Of a DNA stretch of 64,000 nucleotides, positions 43,464-52,312 are shown in pieces. Numbering within the stretch: position 1 is the stretch's first letter; each line of letters opens with the position of its first letter. The stretch covers positions 3,344,024-3,408,023 of the forward strand of contig NC_020054.1 in the NCBI RefSeq assembly GCF_000331105.1, read 5' to 3'. The translations under genes and the position numbers were made by a program. The DNA is from Fibrella aestuarina BUZ 2 (GTDB lineage: Bacteria > Bacteroidota > Bacteroidia > Cytophagales > Spirosomataceae). The notes beneath the pieces are model-generated. The model saw only the letters and a list, made by a program, of their open reading frames with translations. It ran no database searches and was not told the DNA's origin.

Positions 43464-44132
43464 ATGCCTAAACCGATTGCGGCGGCCCTGTTCGATATGG
43501 ACGGGGTGCTGATTGATAATGCCCGATTCCACCGACAGAACTGGTTTGCCCTGGCCAAACGCCACGGACGGCCCCTCACGCCAGACCAATACGATCAGTT
43601 CATCAATGGGCGGGTGGCGGCTTCGTCGCTGCCGTACCTGCTGGGGCGCGAACTGGCCGCTGATGAACTGCTGACGATGGCCACCGCCCTCGACAGCGAT
43701 TACCGGCAGCTGTATGCGCCGCACCTGGCCCCCACGCCGGGGCTGGGTACGTTCCTCGAGCACCTGAAAGCGGGGGGAATCCGCTGCGGCGTGGGTAGTT
43801 CAGCGCCACCCGAAAACATCGATCTGGTGCTCGACGGACTGGCTATCCGGGCCTATTTCGATACGGTTGTAAACGCCACGATGATCCGCCGGGGCAAGCC
43901 AGACCCCGAAATTTACCTAACCGCCGCCGAACGATTAAGTCAGTTGCCGGAGCAGTGTGTGGTGTTTGAAGATGCGTTTTCGGGAATCGAAGCGGGGCTA
44001 CGGGCCAACATGCGCGTGGTGGCGCTGGCTACGACCCACACCCGCGCCGAACTCACCAACGCCGGTGCTGACCTGATCATCGACGATTTTAACGACCCGG
44101 CTTTGCTGCCGTGGCTGGCTCAGGCCTGCTAG
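43464..44132 (+). CDS. HAD-family phosphatase, beta-phosphoglucomutase-like
   Basis: 222 residues, cytoplasmic. HAD motifs: ALFDMDGVLIDN (nucleophile Asp and general acid), GVGSSAPPENI (motif II Ser), GKPDPEIYLTA (motif III Lys) and VVFEDAFSGIEAG (motif IV acids). The helical cap after motif I marks the phosphoglucomutase/phosphatase subfamily. It is followed by a ROK kinase on the same strand and a SIS-domain gene convergent to both. That grouping suggests sugar-phosphate handling. Confidence 0.9.
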   Translation: MPKPIAAALFDMDGVLIDNARFHRQNWFALAKRHGRPLTPDQYDQFINGRVAASSLPYLLGRELAADELLTMATALDSDYRQLYAPHLAPTPGLGTFLEHLKAGGIRCGVGSSAPPENIDLVLDGLAIRAYFDTVVNATMIRRGKPDPEIYLTAAERLSQLPEQCVVFEDAFSGIEAGLRANMRVVALATTHTRAELTNAGADLIIDDFNDPALLPWLAQAC

Positions 44133-44227
44133 CGCAACGGGTGGCGCTCACGACATACTGTAGGGTAGCCAAAGGGGCAACGGCGCTTTGACCCTCAAAC
44201 CGTACCCGTTGAACTCCGTAATCGGTC

Positions 44228-45154
44228 ATGCAGATAGGTATTGAAATTGGCGGCACTAAACTACAACTCCTTGTCGCCGGGGCCGATGGGACCATTGTTC
44301 GGCGGTTCCAGCAACAAGTCGATTCGGCGGCTGGGGCGGCGGGGATTCTGGATTGGATCGAGCAGACACTGGGGCAGGTGCCGGGGCCAATTGATGGCGT
44401 TGGCGTCGGGTTTGGTGGACCGATCGATGCCGAAACGGGCTACATCATCACGTCGCATCAGGTGGCGGGCTGGGCAGGCATAAACCTGGCCGACTGGCTG
44501 CGGCAACGCACCGGGGCCGCGCAGGTACGTCTGGAGAATGACGCAAACGCGGCGGCGCTGGGCGAAGCCCTGCACGGGGCCGGGCAAGGATTTACGCAGG
44601 TTTTCTACGTCACGCTGGGTAGCGGCGTGGGCGGGGGTATGGTCGTTGATGGCAAGCTGTATCGGGGCGCCAAACCGGGCGAAGCCGAGATCGGACACCT
44701 CTGGATCGTTCCCCCCACGCGGGATTCGCCCGGCCAAACGCTCGAACAGACAGCCTCGGGCTGGGCCGTCGATCGGCAGATTCGCGACTTACTCCCGCAA
44801 TTGCCGCCCGATTCGCCCCTGCGCTGGTACGTTGAGATGGCACCCCGGTCGGGCGGCGAAGCCCGCTATCTGGCCCCCGCGCTGGCCGACAATGACCCTG
44901 TTGCCGCCATGCTGATTGAGCAGATCGGGGCCGTCGTTGCCCTTGGGCTGTCGCATGTCGTGCATCTGTTTCATCCGCAGGTGCTGGTATTGGGTGGTGG
45001 GTTGTCGCTCATCGGTGAGCCGCTTCGAATGGCCGTCGAAACCGCCCTGAGCCGCTTTATCATGGCTGCCTTTCAACCACCCCCCGCCGTTCGGCTGGCG
45101 CAGCTAGGCACCGATGCCGTGCCCGTCGGGGCGTTGGCGATGATGAAAGACTGA
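44228..45154 (+). CDS. ROK-family sugar kinase lacking the usual zinc motif
   Basis: 308 residues. ATP-binding GIEIGGTKLQLLV, sugar-binding LENDANAAALGEA and GSGVGGGMVVDGKLYRGAKPGEAEIGHL are intact. The usual ROK CxCGxxGCxE zinc segment should follow that last motif, but here the sequence TRDSPGQTLEQTASG has no Cys. No DNA-binding domain is present, so this is a kinase, not a repressor. Probable substrates are glucose-like hexoses. Its stop codon lies inside the following repeat element. Confidence 0.88.
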   Translation: MQIGIEIGGTKLQLLVAGADGTIVRRFQQQVDSAAGAAGILDWIEQTLGQVPGPIDGVGVGFGGPIDAETGYIITSHQVAGWAGINLADWLRQRTGAAQVRLENDANAAALGEALHGAGQGFTQVFYVTLGSGVGGGMVVDGKLYRGAKPGEAEIGHLWIVPPTRDSPGQTLEQTASGWAVDRQIRDLLPQLPPDSPLRWYVEMAPRSGGEARYLAPALADNDPVAAMLIEQIGAVVALGLSHVVHLFHPQVLVLGGGLSLIGEPLRMAVETALSRFIMAAFQPPPAVRLAQLGTDAVPVGALAMMKD

Positions 45155-45247
45155 ACGAGCGAAAGAGTGATTGGATGCTACAGGGCAACGTACCTACGCG
45201 GAGCAGAACGGCGCTCACTATCACTCGTTCACTCAGTCGCTCGTTCA
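45152..45247. repeat. Octad inverted repeat spanning the stops of ROK and SIS genes
   Basis: TGAACGAGCGA at 45152 on the left and its complement TCGCTCGTTCA at 45237-45247 on the right. On the right the period is 8 bp (TCACTCGT, TCACTCAG and so on, from 45221). Both arm ends contain the TGA stop codons of the two convergent genes. Confidence 0.82.
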
Positions 45248-45805
45248 CTCTTTCTCAATGAAGCAGTAGCACAGCAAATGGCAGATGGTCATCTGGGCAT
45301 CTTCGACCCGGCCGAAATGGACGTCGGGCAGGCGAATGTGTTCGGTGGCAAGCTCCGCCAGCCGACCGCCGTTGCCACCCACCAGCGCCAGAGTGGTGCA
45401 GCCATGGGCGTTGGCCCACTCGACGGCCTTCACCACGTTGGGCGATGACCCGCTCACGCTCAGCGCCAGCACCAGGTCGCCGGGGCGGGCGTAGTTCTGG
45501 AGTTGCCCGGCGTAGACATCATCGTAGCTGTAATCATTACCCAGCGCCGTGATCCACGAAATACTTTCGTTCAGGCAGAGGCATCGAAATCGCTTGCCCA
45601 TCCGGTCGGAGGCACTTTTGCCAAGATCCGTGACGAAGTGGGACGCGTTCATGGCGCTGCCACCATTGCCAAAGACAAACAGTTGCCGGTCGTCGGCCCA
45701 GGCCTGATGAAGCCAATTGGCCCAGCGGGTCACGGTGTCGATCGGGATGGCCTGATACAGCGCCTGCTGTTTGGCGAGGTAGTCGGTGAAATAAGCGTCG
45801 GTCAT
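45245..45805 (-). CDS. SIS-domain phosphosugar isomerase, GmhA-like
   Basis: 186 residues. SIS fold with LFVFGNGGSAMNASHF, LNESISWITALGNDYSYDD, LALSVSGSSPNVVKAVEWA and C-terminal MTICHLLCYCFIEKE. The closest known protein is sedoheptulose 7-phosphate isomerase GmhA. The conserved catalytic Glu pair in E. coli GmhA (HFAEEL) is replaced by HFVTDL here, while the C-terminal His remains. I therefore do not assign gmhA. Convergent with the ROK kinase; plausible isomerase of an unknown phosphosugar. Confidence 0.8.
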   Translation of the reverse strand: MTDAYFTDYLAKQQALYQAIPIDTVTRWANWLHQAWADDRQLFVFGNGGSAMNASHFVTDLGKSASDRMGKRFRCLCLNESISWITALGNDYSYDDVYAGQLQNYARPGDLVLALSVSGSSPNVVKAVEWANAHGCTTLALVGGNGGRLAELATEHIRLPDVHFGRVEDAQMTICHLLCYCFIEKE

Positions 45806-45950
45806 TGATAAGTGCAGGAGTTGAGTAAAAACGGACTAGGCTGTAAAGGCGCAGCGTGCACCGGTCTATCCGGTATGGCTGGCAAAAAAATGGGACGAAA
45901 GTGGTAAATTTACCCCGCTGTTGCCGGATAACCACCGGCCCGTCTTACGC

Positions 45951-47564
45951 ATGCATCAACAACTTACGCTGACCCTCGCGCCGGAGCAGGGTCTCGACGA
46001 AGCGGCTTTTCGCGCGCTTGTTCTCAACCAACTACACCTTCCTGACTCGCCCGACGTGGTCGTGCGTAAACGCCGTCAGTCGATCGACTCGCGCGGCCGT
46101 CAGGTACGTGTGCATGTCGAAACGGACGTGTATGCGGGTGAAACGCCCCCGCCTCTGATTCGCCACGGGCTAACGTACCCCGACGTGAGCCGGGCCAAAC
46201 CGGTCATCATTGTGGGGGCTGGCCCGGCGGGTTTGTTTGCCGCTCTGCGCCTGATCGAACTAGGGCTGAAACCCATCGTGCTCGAACGCGGCTCCGACGT
46301 GCGGGCGCGTCGCCGCGATCTGGCGGCGATCAACAAAGACCATGTCGTTAACCCCGAATCGAACTATTGCTTTGGTGAGGGCGGAGCCGGTACGTATTCC
46401 GACGGTAAGCTCTATACCCGTTCGAGCAAGCGGGGCGACATCCGGCGGATTCTGGAGATTCTGGTAGCCCACGGCGCTACCGAGCAGATTCTGGTGGATG
46501 CACACCCGCATATTGGCACCAACAAACTGCCCAACGTGGTCACGGCGCTACGCGAAAGCATCCTGGCTGCGGGTGGTGCCGTGCACTTCGATACGAAGGT
46601 GGTGGACCTGCTGCGCGACGGCGATCAACTGCGGGGCGTGGTCACGGCCGATGGCAACGAGTATACCGGCGTTGGCGTGATTCTGGCGACGGGGCACTCG
46701 GCCCGCGACATCTTTCACCTGCTGCACGAGCGCGACGTACTCATCGAAGCCAAACCCTTTGCCATGGGCGTTCGGATCGAACATCAGCAGTCGCTGATCG
46801 ATACGTTGCAGTATCACCTCAACCCGCGCCACAGCATCCAGACCCCCAATCTGGGTCGGGGTGATTACCTCCCTGCCGCCTCGTATAGCCTGGTTACGCA
46901 GACAAAAGTTGGCGGGGTGGAGCGGGGTGTTTTCTCATTCTGCATGTGCCCCGGTGGGTTCATTGTCCCCTCGGCCACGGCCCCCGGCGAACTGGTCGTC
47001 AACGGCATGTCGCCCTCCCGCCGCGATTCGCCCTTCGCCAATTCGGGACTGGTAGTGGCCATTACCGACGCCGATCTGAAGCCCTACGCGCAGCACGGCC
47101 CGCTGGCGGGTCTGTTGTTGCAACAGGCCGTGGAGCAGCGCGCCTGCACCGTTGGCAGCGGCCTGTCGGGCGGGTTGAGCCAAACCGCTCCGGCGCAGCG
47201 CGTAGCCGATTTTGTGAATGGCAGGCAGTCGGCCAGTTTGTTACCGACGTCGTATCAGCCCGGTCTGGCATCGGTGGATATGCGCGAGGTGTTGCCCGAC
47301 CACATTGCCCAGCCACTCCGGCAGGGGCTGCGCGATTTTGGCCAGATGCTGCGTGGGTACGTTAGCAACGAGGGGCAACTGATTGGCATTGAAAGCCGAA
47401 CGTCGTCGCCGGTGCGCATTCCCCGCGACCGCAACACTTGCGAGCATGTACAGGTACGTCGGTTGTTTCCCTGCGGCGAAGGGGCCGGTTACGCGGGTGG
47501 CATCGTTTCGGCGGCGATGGATGGCGAACGCTGCGCCAACGAACTGGCGGCGTTGTACAAGTAA
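45951..47564 (+). CDS. FAD-dependent protein of the COG2509 type
   Basis: 537 residues from ATG 45951. N-terminal domain of about 80 residues with basic strands, then the Rossmann FAD site PVIIVGAGPAGLFAALRL, followed by FGEGGAGTYSDGKLYTR and late PCGEGAGYAGGIVSAAMDG. These match a widespread uncharacterised FAD protein family. A reaction cannot be assigned. The gene has no same-strand partner and ends in a heptad-repeat element. Confidence 0.87.
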   Translation: MHQQLTLTLAPEQGLDEAAFRALVLNQLHLPDSPDVVVRKRRQSIDSRGRQVRVHVETDVYAGETPPPLIRHGLTYPDVSRAKPVIIVGAGPAGLFAALRLIELGLKPIVLERGSDVRARRRDLAAINKDHVVNPESNYCFGEGGAGTYSDGKLYTRSSKRGDIRRILEILVAHGATEQILVDAHPHIGTNKLPNVVTALRESILAAGGAVHFDTKVVDLLRDGDQLRGVVTADGNEYTGVGVILATGHSARDIFHLLHERDVLIEAKPFAMGVRIEHQQSLIDTLQYHLNPRHSIQTPNLGRGDYLPAASYSLVTQTKVGGVERGVFSFCMCPGGFIVPSATAPGELVVNGMSPSRRDSPFANSGLVVAITDADLKPYAQHGPLAGLLLQQAVEQRACTVGSGLSGGLSQTAPAQRVADFVNGRQSASLLPTSYQPGLASVDMREVLPDHIAQPLRQGLRDFGQMLRGYVSNEGQLIGIESRTSSPVRIPRDRNTCEHVQVRRLFPCGEGAGYAGGIVSAAMDGERCANELAALYK

Positions 47565-47567
47565 AGA

Positions 47568-47655
47568 AGTTTGGTGTTTAACGTTTGGGTCTGACGTTGG
47601 CTGACGCCCGCAGTTTGCGCACGCGCTAGCCAACGTTAAACCCTAAACGTCAAAC
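47568..47655. repeat. Heptad inverted repeat ending on a stop codon
   Basis: Left heptads from 47568 (AGTTTGG, TGTTTAA and three more). Right heptads from 47628 run AGCCAAC, GTTAAAC and on to 47655, the stop of the next gene. The left side has about one heptad more than the right, as at 33.1 kb. Confidence 0.87.
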
Positions 47656-48374
47656 TACTTACTAGCTACGTCGCCGCACTCCTGATCGAACATGAAGACG
47701 TGGTAGGCGAAGTCGCGCCAAGCGAAATTCTTGCCGTATTTGGTCATGAGGGCGGGGCAGGTGTCGAACAGCGGCGCAAACAGTTCGTCGTAGTTCTTCT
47801 TTTTGAGGCGGATCGTTTTGCCATTCGTCTTGACGTAAAATGACTTATCCATGCCGCCCGTCAGCTGAATACCGCCAAAGCCCACGCCTGTCGTTTCGGC
47901 CGCGAAAGGGTCGTCATAGACCCGGATGCGTGACTCAAAACCGGGATTTACGAGCTGAAGCAGGGCTTCCCGTTTCTGGTCGTCGAGGCGTTCGTTGTAG
48001 AACAGGACCAGATTCCGGCCCGACTGGTCTACTTGGTTACGCTGCATTTTAGCAATCGAACGGGTACTCTCGCTGAACGAGGCAAACTTAGCAAAATCGG
48101 AAGGGCTCAGACCCGCTTCCTGGATTTCATCGGCTTCGTACTTAAACCTCTTACCATCCAGCGTTTTGCCTTCGATCCGGATAATGAGCCCTTTTTTTCG
48201 GTCGAGATCATCGAGAATGAACTCAACGCGCTCGCCAGTCTTGAGCACTAAATAGCCCGGTTTGCTACTCGAAAAGCGTTCGATGGGTGGCAGGAATTGT
48301 TGGGCCGACGCGGCAGTGAAGCATAGTGACAGAAGTAAGCAGAACGGCAGGAAGCGGGTAGATCGTGAACGCAT
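47655..48374 (-). CDS. Secreted protein of unknown function
   Basis: 239 residues with signal peptide (ending TAASAQ). The mature protein has a strand-rich N-terminal part (KPGYLVLKTGERVEFILDD) and a Lys-rich middle. A later segment NGKTIRLKKKNYDELFAPLFDTCPALMTKY, in which two Cys occur (the second near EC-GDVASK), could carry one disulphide. No named domain is recognised. The gene is transcribed alone and convergent with the FAD gene. Confidence 0.75.
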   Translation of the reverse strand: MRSRSTRFLPFCLLLSLCFTAASAQQFLPPIERFSSSKPGYLVLKTGERVEFILDDLDRKKGLIIRIEGKTLDGKRFKYEADEIQEAGLSPSDFAKFASFSESTRSIAKMQRNQVDQSGRNLVLFYNERLDDQKREALLQLVNPGFESRIRVYDDPFAAETTGVGFGGIQLTGGMDKSFYVKTNGKTIRLKKKNYDELFAPLFDTCPALMTKYGKNFAWRDFAYHVFMFDQECGDVASK

Positions 48375-48471
48375 ACGTGTAGAGTTGATTAAGCCTCCAA
48401 AGTAGGAAGCGGCTGCGCAAAAGTCTCGCTACAGGCTGAAGGCGTTGCCGCCAATTGATTAACCGTCGTGG

Positions 48472-49032
48472 TCAGTTCGCCTGCGTAGCCTTGGAAAGCC
48501 CCAAACCGGTAAGGAGGTTCGTGACCGTGGCAACCGCTGGAATAGTAACGTAGTGCCATCGATCGCCAGACAGCCACTTACTTCTAGGGGCAAGCGTCTC
48601 GCTGTAGACCAGTATGGGATCGTGCTCTGCTAAAAAGAGTTGGTACCAAACAAAGCAGGCCATACCATTAGCGACTGTAAACCATCCGAACTGCCACTTA
48701 TTGACCATCTTGTACAGTACGGGCTCGGCCAGGCACTGGCTAAGGTAAAAGGCGATGATCAGTCCCACATGAATGTCGTTTCGGAGCGGAGGGAGGTTCA
48801 GTTGTCGTACTGCATAAACTGACAGTACATAAAGAAAGAAGAGCACGAACCAGTAAGCTGGGTACCTGTTGGCCGGGTGCTGTTTGAGGGCATACCATTG
48901 AGCGGCAGGAAGCAGGAGGGGAAAGAAAAGGCCAATACCTATTAATCCCGTGCTTATGCTAACCACAAAGGTTGCGATTGGCAAAAAAATCCAATAGATG
49001 AGCCATTTAGACGGTAATAGTCGCTGTTGCAT
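48472..49032 (-). CDS. Predicted multi-pass membrane protein, function unknown
   Basis: 186 residues, about five hydrophobic segments (WLIYWIFLPIATFVVSI, LIGIGLFFPLLLPAAQW, YWFVLFFLYVLSVYAV, then two more) and a C-terminal hydrophilic tail. No motif recognised. Its bases are less GC-rich than flanking genes. It is divergent from the epoxide-hydrolase-like gene, with 22 bases between starts. Confidence 0.68.
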   Translation of the reverse strand: MQQRLLPSKWLIYWIFLPIATFVVSISTGLIGIGLFFPLLLPAAQWYALKQHPANRYPAYWFVLFFLYVLSVYAVRQLNLPPLRNDIHVGLIIAFYLSQCLAEPVLYKMVNKWQFGWFTVANGMACFVWYQLFLAEHDPILVYSETLAPRSKWLSGDRWHYVTIPAVATVTNLLTGLGLSKATQAN

Positions 49033-49054
49033 AGTTGTATTGGTTAAGTGATGT

Positions 49055-49918
49055 ATGGCTTTTGTTGATACAAATCAGGTACGTCTGCACGTCGTAGAGG
49101 CAGGGCCAGCCGACGGGCCGCTGGTGATACTATTGCACGGATTCCCGGAGTTCTGGTATGGCTGGCGGGCGCAGATCGACGCGCTGGCTGCGGCAGGTTA
49201 CCGGGTCTGGGCACCCGATGGGCGGGGTTATAACCTCAGTGACAAACCGGCTGGCCTTAGTCCGTACACCATCGACAAACTGGTGGCTGACGTCGTTGGG
49301 CTCATCGCCGCGGCGGGCGTAGAAAAAGCGACGGTGGTAGGACACGACTGGGGCGCGATAGTGGCCTGGTGGCTGGCGATAACCCACCCTGACCGATTGG
49401 AACGGCTGGTTTGCCTCAATGTGCCGCACCCGGCCGTGATGAGCCGGTTTTTGCGTCGGTCGCCGCGCCAATTGTTGCGGAGTTGGTATGCCGTGTTCTT
49501 TCAGGTGCCGCGCCTGCCCGAATGGCTCAGTCGCCTCGGCAACTGGTGGAGCCTGACCCGCACGCTGCGCCGGAGCAGCCGCCCAGGTACGTTCACTGAA
49601 GCTGATCTGGCCACCTACCGAGCCGCGTGGGCACACCCCGGACCAACAGGGGCGCCCGCGCTCCGAACGATGGTGAACTGGTATCGAGCCTATGCCCAAC
49701 GGGGCCCGACCCTGCCCGCCCGTCATCGAATTACGATGCCGACGTTACTGATCTGGGGCGTCAGGGATGCCTTTCTGGTGCGCGACATGGCGCAACCCAG
49801 CATCGACCTGTGCGACCGGGGCCGGCTGGTCTTTTTCGAGAACGCCACCCACTGGGTGCAGCACGAAGAAGCTGATGCCGTGAATCGACTGTTGATCGAC
49901 TTTATCGGCCCGGCCTAA
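49055..49918 (+). CDS. Alpha/beta-hydrolase, epoxide-hydrolase / haloalkane-dehalogenase type
   Basis: 287 residues, no signal peptide. Oxyanion motif ILLHGFPEFWYGWR, then APDGRGYNLSDKP and the nucleophile elbow VVGHDWGAIVAWW with Asp, the pattern of soluble epoxide hydrolases. Catalytic His in FENATHWVQHEEAD. The nucleophile is Asp, which excludes lipases. The stop overlaps the convergent DUF393 gene by four bases. Confidence 0.88.
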   Translation: MAFVDTNQVRLHVVEAGPADGPLVILLHGFPEFWYGWRAQIDALAAAGYRVWAPDGRGYNLSDKPAGLSPYTIDKLVADVVGLIAAAGVEKATVVGHDWGAIVAWWLAITHPDRLERLVCLNVPHPAVMSRFLRRSPRQLLRSWYAVFFQVPRLPEWLSRLGNWWSLTRTLRRSSRPGTFTEADLATYRAAWAHPGPTGAPALRTMVNWYRAYAQRGPTLPARHRITMPTLLIWGVRDAFLVRDMAQPSIDLCDRGRLVFFENATHWVQHEEADAVNRLLIDFIGPA

Positions 49919-50673
49919 CCATTGAGCAGCACAAACAGGGCAAACGGCACGTTCAGCCTATCGGGCAACTGCATCACCCGCAGCCGGACGAGGTGCTGCC
50001 AGAGTATGATGGCGTTCCCTGCCAGCAGTAGTATAGGCCAGTCAAACGCGAAACCGATTGATTTGACGAGCCCGCCAACCAAGATGCTCATACCCAGATG
50101 CCCCAGGTAGTCGAGTATATTGGCGAGGCGGGTAGTCGATGAGTGGCGAAGAATGTAGCTGCCTGTCACCAGGAGGTGAGTGGCCAACATACCAGCGGCT
50201 AGTGGTGTAACGGACCCGACAGCCGCCAGGTGGCCTGTAAGCAGCGTACCGAAGAGTAGCACGAGAAACACGATCCGATAGCCAAGGTTAAAATCGGGCG
50301 TAAGGTCCATGAGGTGCGGGCGCTCGGGCGGGGCCGGAAACAACAGACGGCGGTTGTAAGAAACAAAGGCGTAGAACCGCCTGCCCAACTCAAACAGCAG
50401 CGTGTCGCGAATGAAGCGGGTAAAACGGGGCCAGCGGCGCTGAGTTACGGTCAGAATAGCCTCGACGCCATACTGCGCCTCACCGGTTTCCAGGTTTACG
50501 AACGGAATTTCGTGCCGCTGCCGCACAGGGTCAAGCCGATTAACCAGCGCAGGGTCGGTGATGGCATGGCTGGCTATACGGTCTTCGGCAGGTAAAGCGC
50601 CCGCAACGACCAGCCCTTTCGTATACGCCCGGCATAGAGGACAGTCAGCGTCGTAGATCAATACTTTTTTCAT
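49915..50673 (-). CDS. DUF393 (DCC-family) thioredoxin-like membrane protein
   Basis: 252 residues. N-terminal YDADCPLCRAY motif (DxDCxxC) defines the DCC/DUF393 family, a thioredoxin-like fold with a redox-type Cys pair. The C-terminal half carries about four hydrophobic segments (VFLVLLFGTLLTGHLAAVG, AAGMLATHLLVTGS and others), so it is membrane anchored. A GbsR-type regulator gene lies upstream on the same strand, and an inverted repeat matching one before that gene precedes this start. Confidence 0.85.
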   Translation of the reverse strand: MKKVLIYDADCPLCRAYTKGLVVAGALPAEDRIASHAITDPALVNRLDPVRQRHEIPFVNLETGEAQYGVEAILTVTQRRWPRFTRFIRDTLLFELGRRFYAFVSYNRRLLFPAPPERPHLMDLTPDFNLGYRIVFLVLLFGTLLTGHLAAVGSVTPLAAGMLATHLLVTGSYILRHSSTTRLANILDYLGHLGMSILVGGLVKSIGFAFDWPILLLAGNAIILWQHLVRLRVMQLPDRLNVPFALFVLLNG

Positions 50674-50712
50674 CGTGAGAGAAGTGTTAACTAGTAAGAT
50701 GAATTATTTGTA

Positions 50713-50731
50713 TTTTCAGAAAACAATGAAA
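50713..50731. promoter_or_regulatory. TTTTCA-N8-TGAAA element before the DUF393 gene
   Basis: TTTTCA (50713-50718), eight bases, TGAAA (50727-50731), 40 bases before the DUF393 start. It has the same half-sites and spacing as the element before the GbsR gene. Confidence 0.6.
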
Positions 50732-50790
50732 GTTTGTAAACCTAAAAAGGCCACTTCACTGTGGCCCGTTTTTGCCCGATTGGGGGAGCG

Positions 50791-51291
50791 TCAGGTGAAA
50801 ATCTTAAAAAACTGGTTGACGAGCCACGTTTCTTCCGTCTTCAATACGGCGCTAACAGTGGAATCCGCAAAATGGGCGACGCGGCTGATGTTACCGATTA
50901 CCTTCGTAAACTCAGCCGCTTCCGCTGAGTCAGGTGCAACGCGCTTTAGTTCCTCCAGCACATCCAGCACGGGGGCAATTTCGCGACGGCGGCGCTCCTT
51001 AACCACTTGCTTGGCTACCTTCCAGATATCTTTTTCGGAATAAAAGTACTCGCGGCGTTCGCCTGCTTTCAATTGCTTGAAGACCAGGCCCCAGTCCATC
51101 AAGTCGCGGATATTCATGTTCGCATTGCCCCGCGAAATCTGAAGCTCGGCCATGATCGTGTCGGTATCCAGCGGTTCTGGCGAAATCATCAGCAGCGCGT
51201 GAATCTGCGCCATGGTGCGATTCACACCCCACTGGGTAGCCAACGTACCCCAGGTCTGAATGAACTTAGCCTTTGCCTCCGCGAATTCCAT
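50791..51291 (-). CDS. GbsR/MarR-type transcriptional regulator
   Basis: 166 residues from ATG 51291. Winged-helix MarR-like body: WGVNRTMAQIHALLMISPEPLDTDTIMAELQISRGNANMNIRDLMDWGLV, then GERREYFYSEKDIWKVAKQVV. The GbsR-type pattern is the SRGNANMNIRDL recognition helix. C-terminal helices (AEFTKVIGNISRVAHFADS) form the dimer region. Located upstream of the DUF393 gene with which it shares a repeated operator-like sequence, so autoregulation and control of that gene are inferred. Confidence 0.9.
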   Translation of the reverse strand: MEFAEAKAKFIQTWGTLATQWGVNRTMAQIHALLMISPEPLDTDTIMAELQISRGNANMNIRDLMDWGLVFKQLKAGERREYFYSEKDIWKVAKQVVKERRRREIAPVLDVLEELKRVAPDSAEAAEFTKVIGNISRVAHFADSTVSAVLKTEETWLVNQFFKIFT

Positions 51292-51316
51292 ACACCAAAG
51301 GTACATGGATTTTTCA

Positions 51317-51336
51317 TTTTCACTATTTTTTGAAAA
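51317..51336. promoter_or_regulatory. TTTTCA-N8-TGAAAA element before the GbsR-type gene
   Basis: TTTTCA (51317-51322), eight A/T-rich bases, TGAAAA (51331-51336), 26 bases before the regulator start. Matching element at 50713. Confidence 0.6.
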
Positions 51337-51557
51337 TAAAAAATACAATGGTGGATTATAGCTACGCTGCTACTGGTAATACCGATAGACGGACACTTAG
51401 TCAGGGGAAGCCGCGATTACCTTAGGTATAACCTCACTTACGGGGGCCAATACCGAAAAGACGGTCGTAGGTCGTTCGGATGCCGTATGCCGACTAATTT
51501 GCGGAGGGGCAGGGAAGGGTTGGGGTCTATTCCGTACATTTGGGCAGATGAGCCATC

Positions 51558-51584
51558 TTGTCTAGGGGTAGCCTCTTTACTTTG
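51558..51584 (+). promoter_or_regulatory. Candidate promoter of the Nudix gene
   Basis: TTG (51558-51560) and TTACTTTG (51577-51584, one mismatch from TAnnTTTG), 19 bases before ATG 51604. It implies a very short leader. Confidence 0.4.
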
Positions 51585-51603
51585 CCCGCTGTCGCCTCAC
51601 CGA

Positions 51604-52230
51604 ATGACCCACACTGCGTTTACTGATTTTACCGCTAACCTTCAACAACGACTTCAGCAACCGTTACCCGGCGAAGCAGCGCATCGCCTGATGGCGTCGT
51701 CGGCCCGCACCAAGCTGGGTATTCGACCCAACGAACGGACCCGGCGCAGCGCCGTCCTGATCTTATTTTACCCCTACCAGAACACGATTTACCTGCCGCT
51801 CATTCTGCGGCCGCAATACGACGGCGTACATGCGGGGCAGATGGCGTTTCCGGGGGGACGCATGGAACGTACCGACCGCGATTTGATTCAGACGGCCCTG
51901 CGGGAGGCGCAGGAAGAAATCGGCATTCGGGTGCAGGACGTGAAGGTGCTGGGTAAACTGACGGAGCTGTTCATTCCGCCGAGCAATTTCTACGTACAGC
52001 CGGTGGTAGGAGCCATGAAAACCCGCCCCGATTTTTACCCCGACCCCCGCGAAGTCGATGCCGTTGTCGAGGTAAGCCTCGACACCCTGCTCGACAAAAC
52101 CATCGTCGGCGACAGCCAGATTCAGGTCCGGGGCGTTACCGTCGACGCACCTTATTACGACATTCAGGGCCACCGCGTCTGGGGCGCCACCGCCATGATG
52201 ATCGCCGAATTACTGGCCGTGCTGGAATAG
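51604..52230 (+). CDS. Nudix hydrolase, CoA-pyrophosphatase-like
   Basis: 208 residues from ATG 51604. The Nudix box is FPGGRMERTDRDLIQTALREAQEEIG, with the REUxEE core in ALREAQEEIG, preceded by LILRPQYDGVHAGQMA, the UPF0035-type signature of CoA diphosphatases. Hydrolyses nucleoside diphosphate derivatives such as CoA; the exact substrate is an inference. Ends in an inverted repeat facing the nitrilase gene. Confidence 0.88.
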   Translation: MTHTAFTDFTANLQQRLQQPLPGEAAHRLMASSARTKLGIRPNERTRRSAVLILFYPYQNTIYLPLILRPQYDGVHAGQMAFPGGRMERTDRDLIQTALREAQEEIGIRVQDVKVLGKLTELFIPPSNFYVQPVVGAMKTRPDFYPDPREVDAVVEVSLDTLLDKTIVGDSQIQVRGVTVDAPYYDIQGHRVWGATAMMIAELLAVLE

Positions 52231-52233
52231 GGG

Positions 52234-52312
52234 CAAGGGTTTGTAGGGACTTGCAGGGTAGGCAGGTAATCGTGTGCTCCATGCAATTCCCTGCCTACCC
52301 TGCGAACCCTTG
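52234..52312. repeat. Inverted repeat from Nudix stop to nitrilase stop
   Basis: Two nested perfect arms: CAAGGGTT (52234-52241) with AACCCTTG (52305-52312), and GCAGGGTAGGCAGG (52253-52266) with CCTGCCTACCCTGC (52290-52303). It ends one base from the convergent nitrilase stop codon. Confidence 0.88.

Noticed and set aside
44228..45154. ROK protein as a transcriptional repressor
   Set aside because: It has no N-terminal helix-turn-helix and begins directly with the ATP-binding motif.
45245..45805. Assignment of gmhA
   Set aside because: Overall fold fits, but the conserved Glu pair of the isomerase is not present, so the symbol is withheld.
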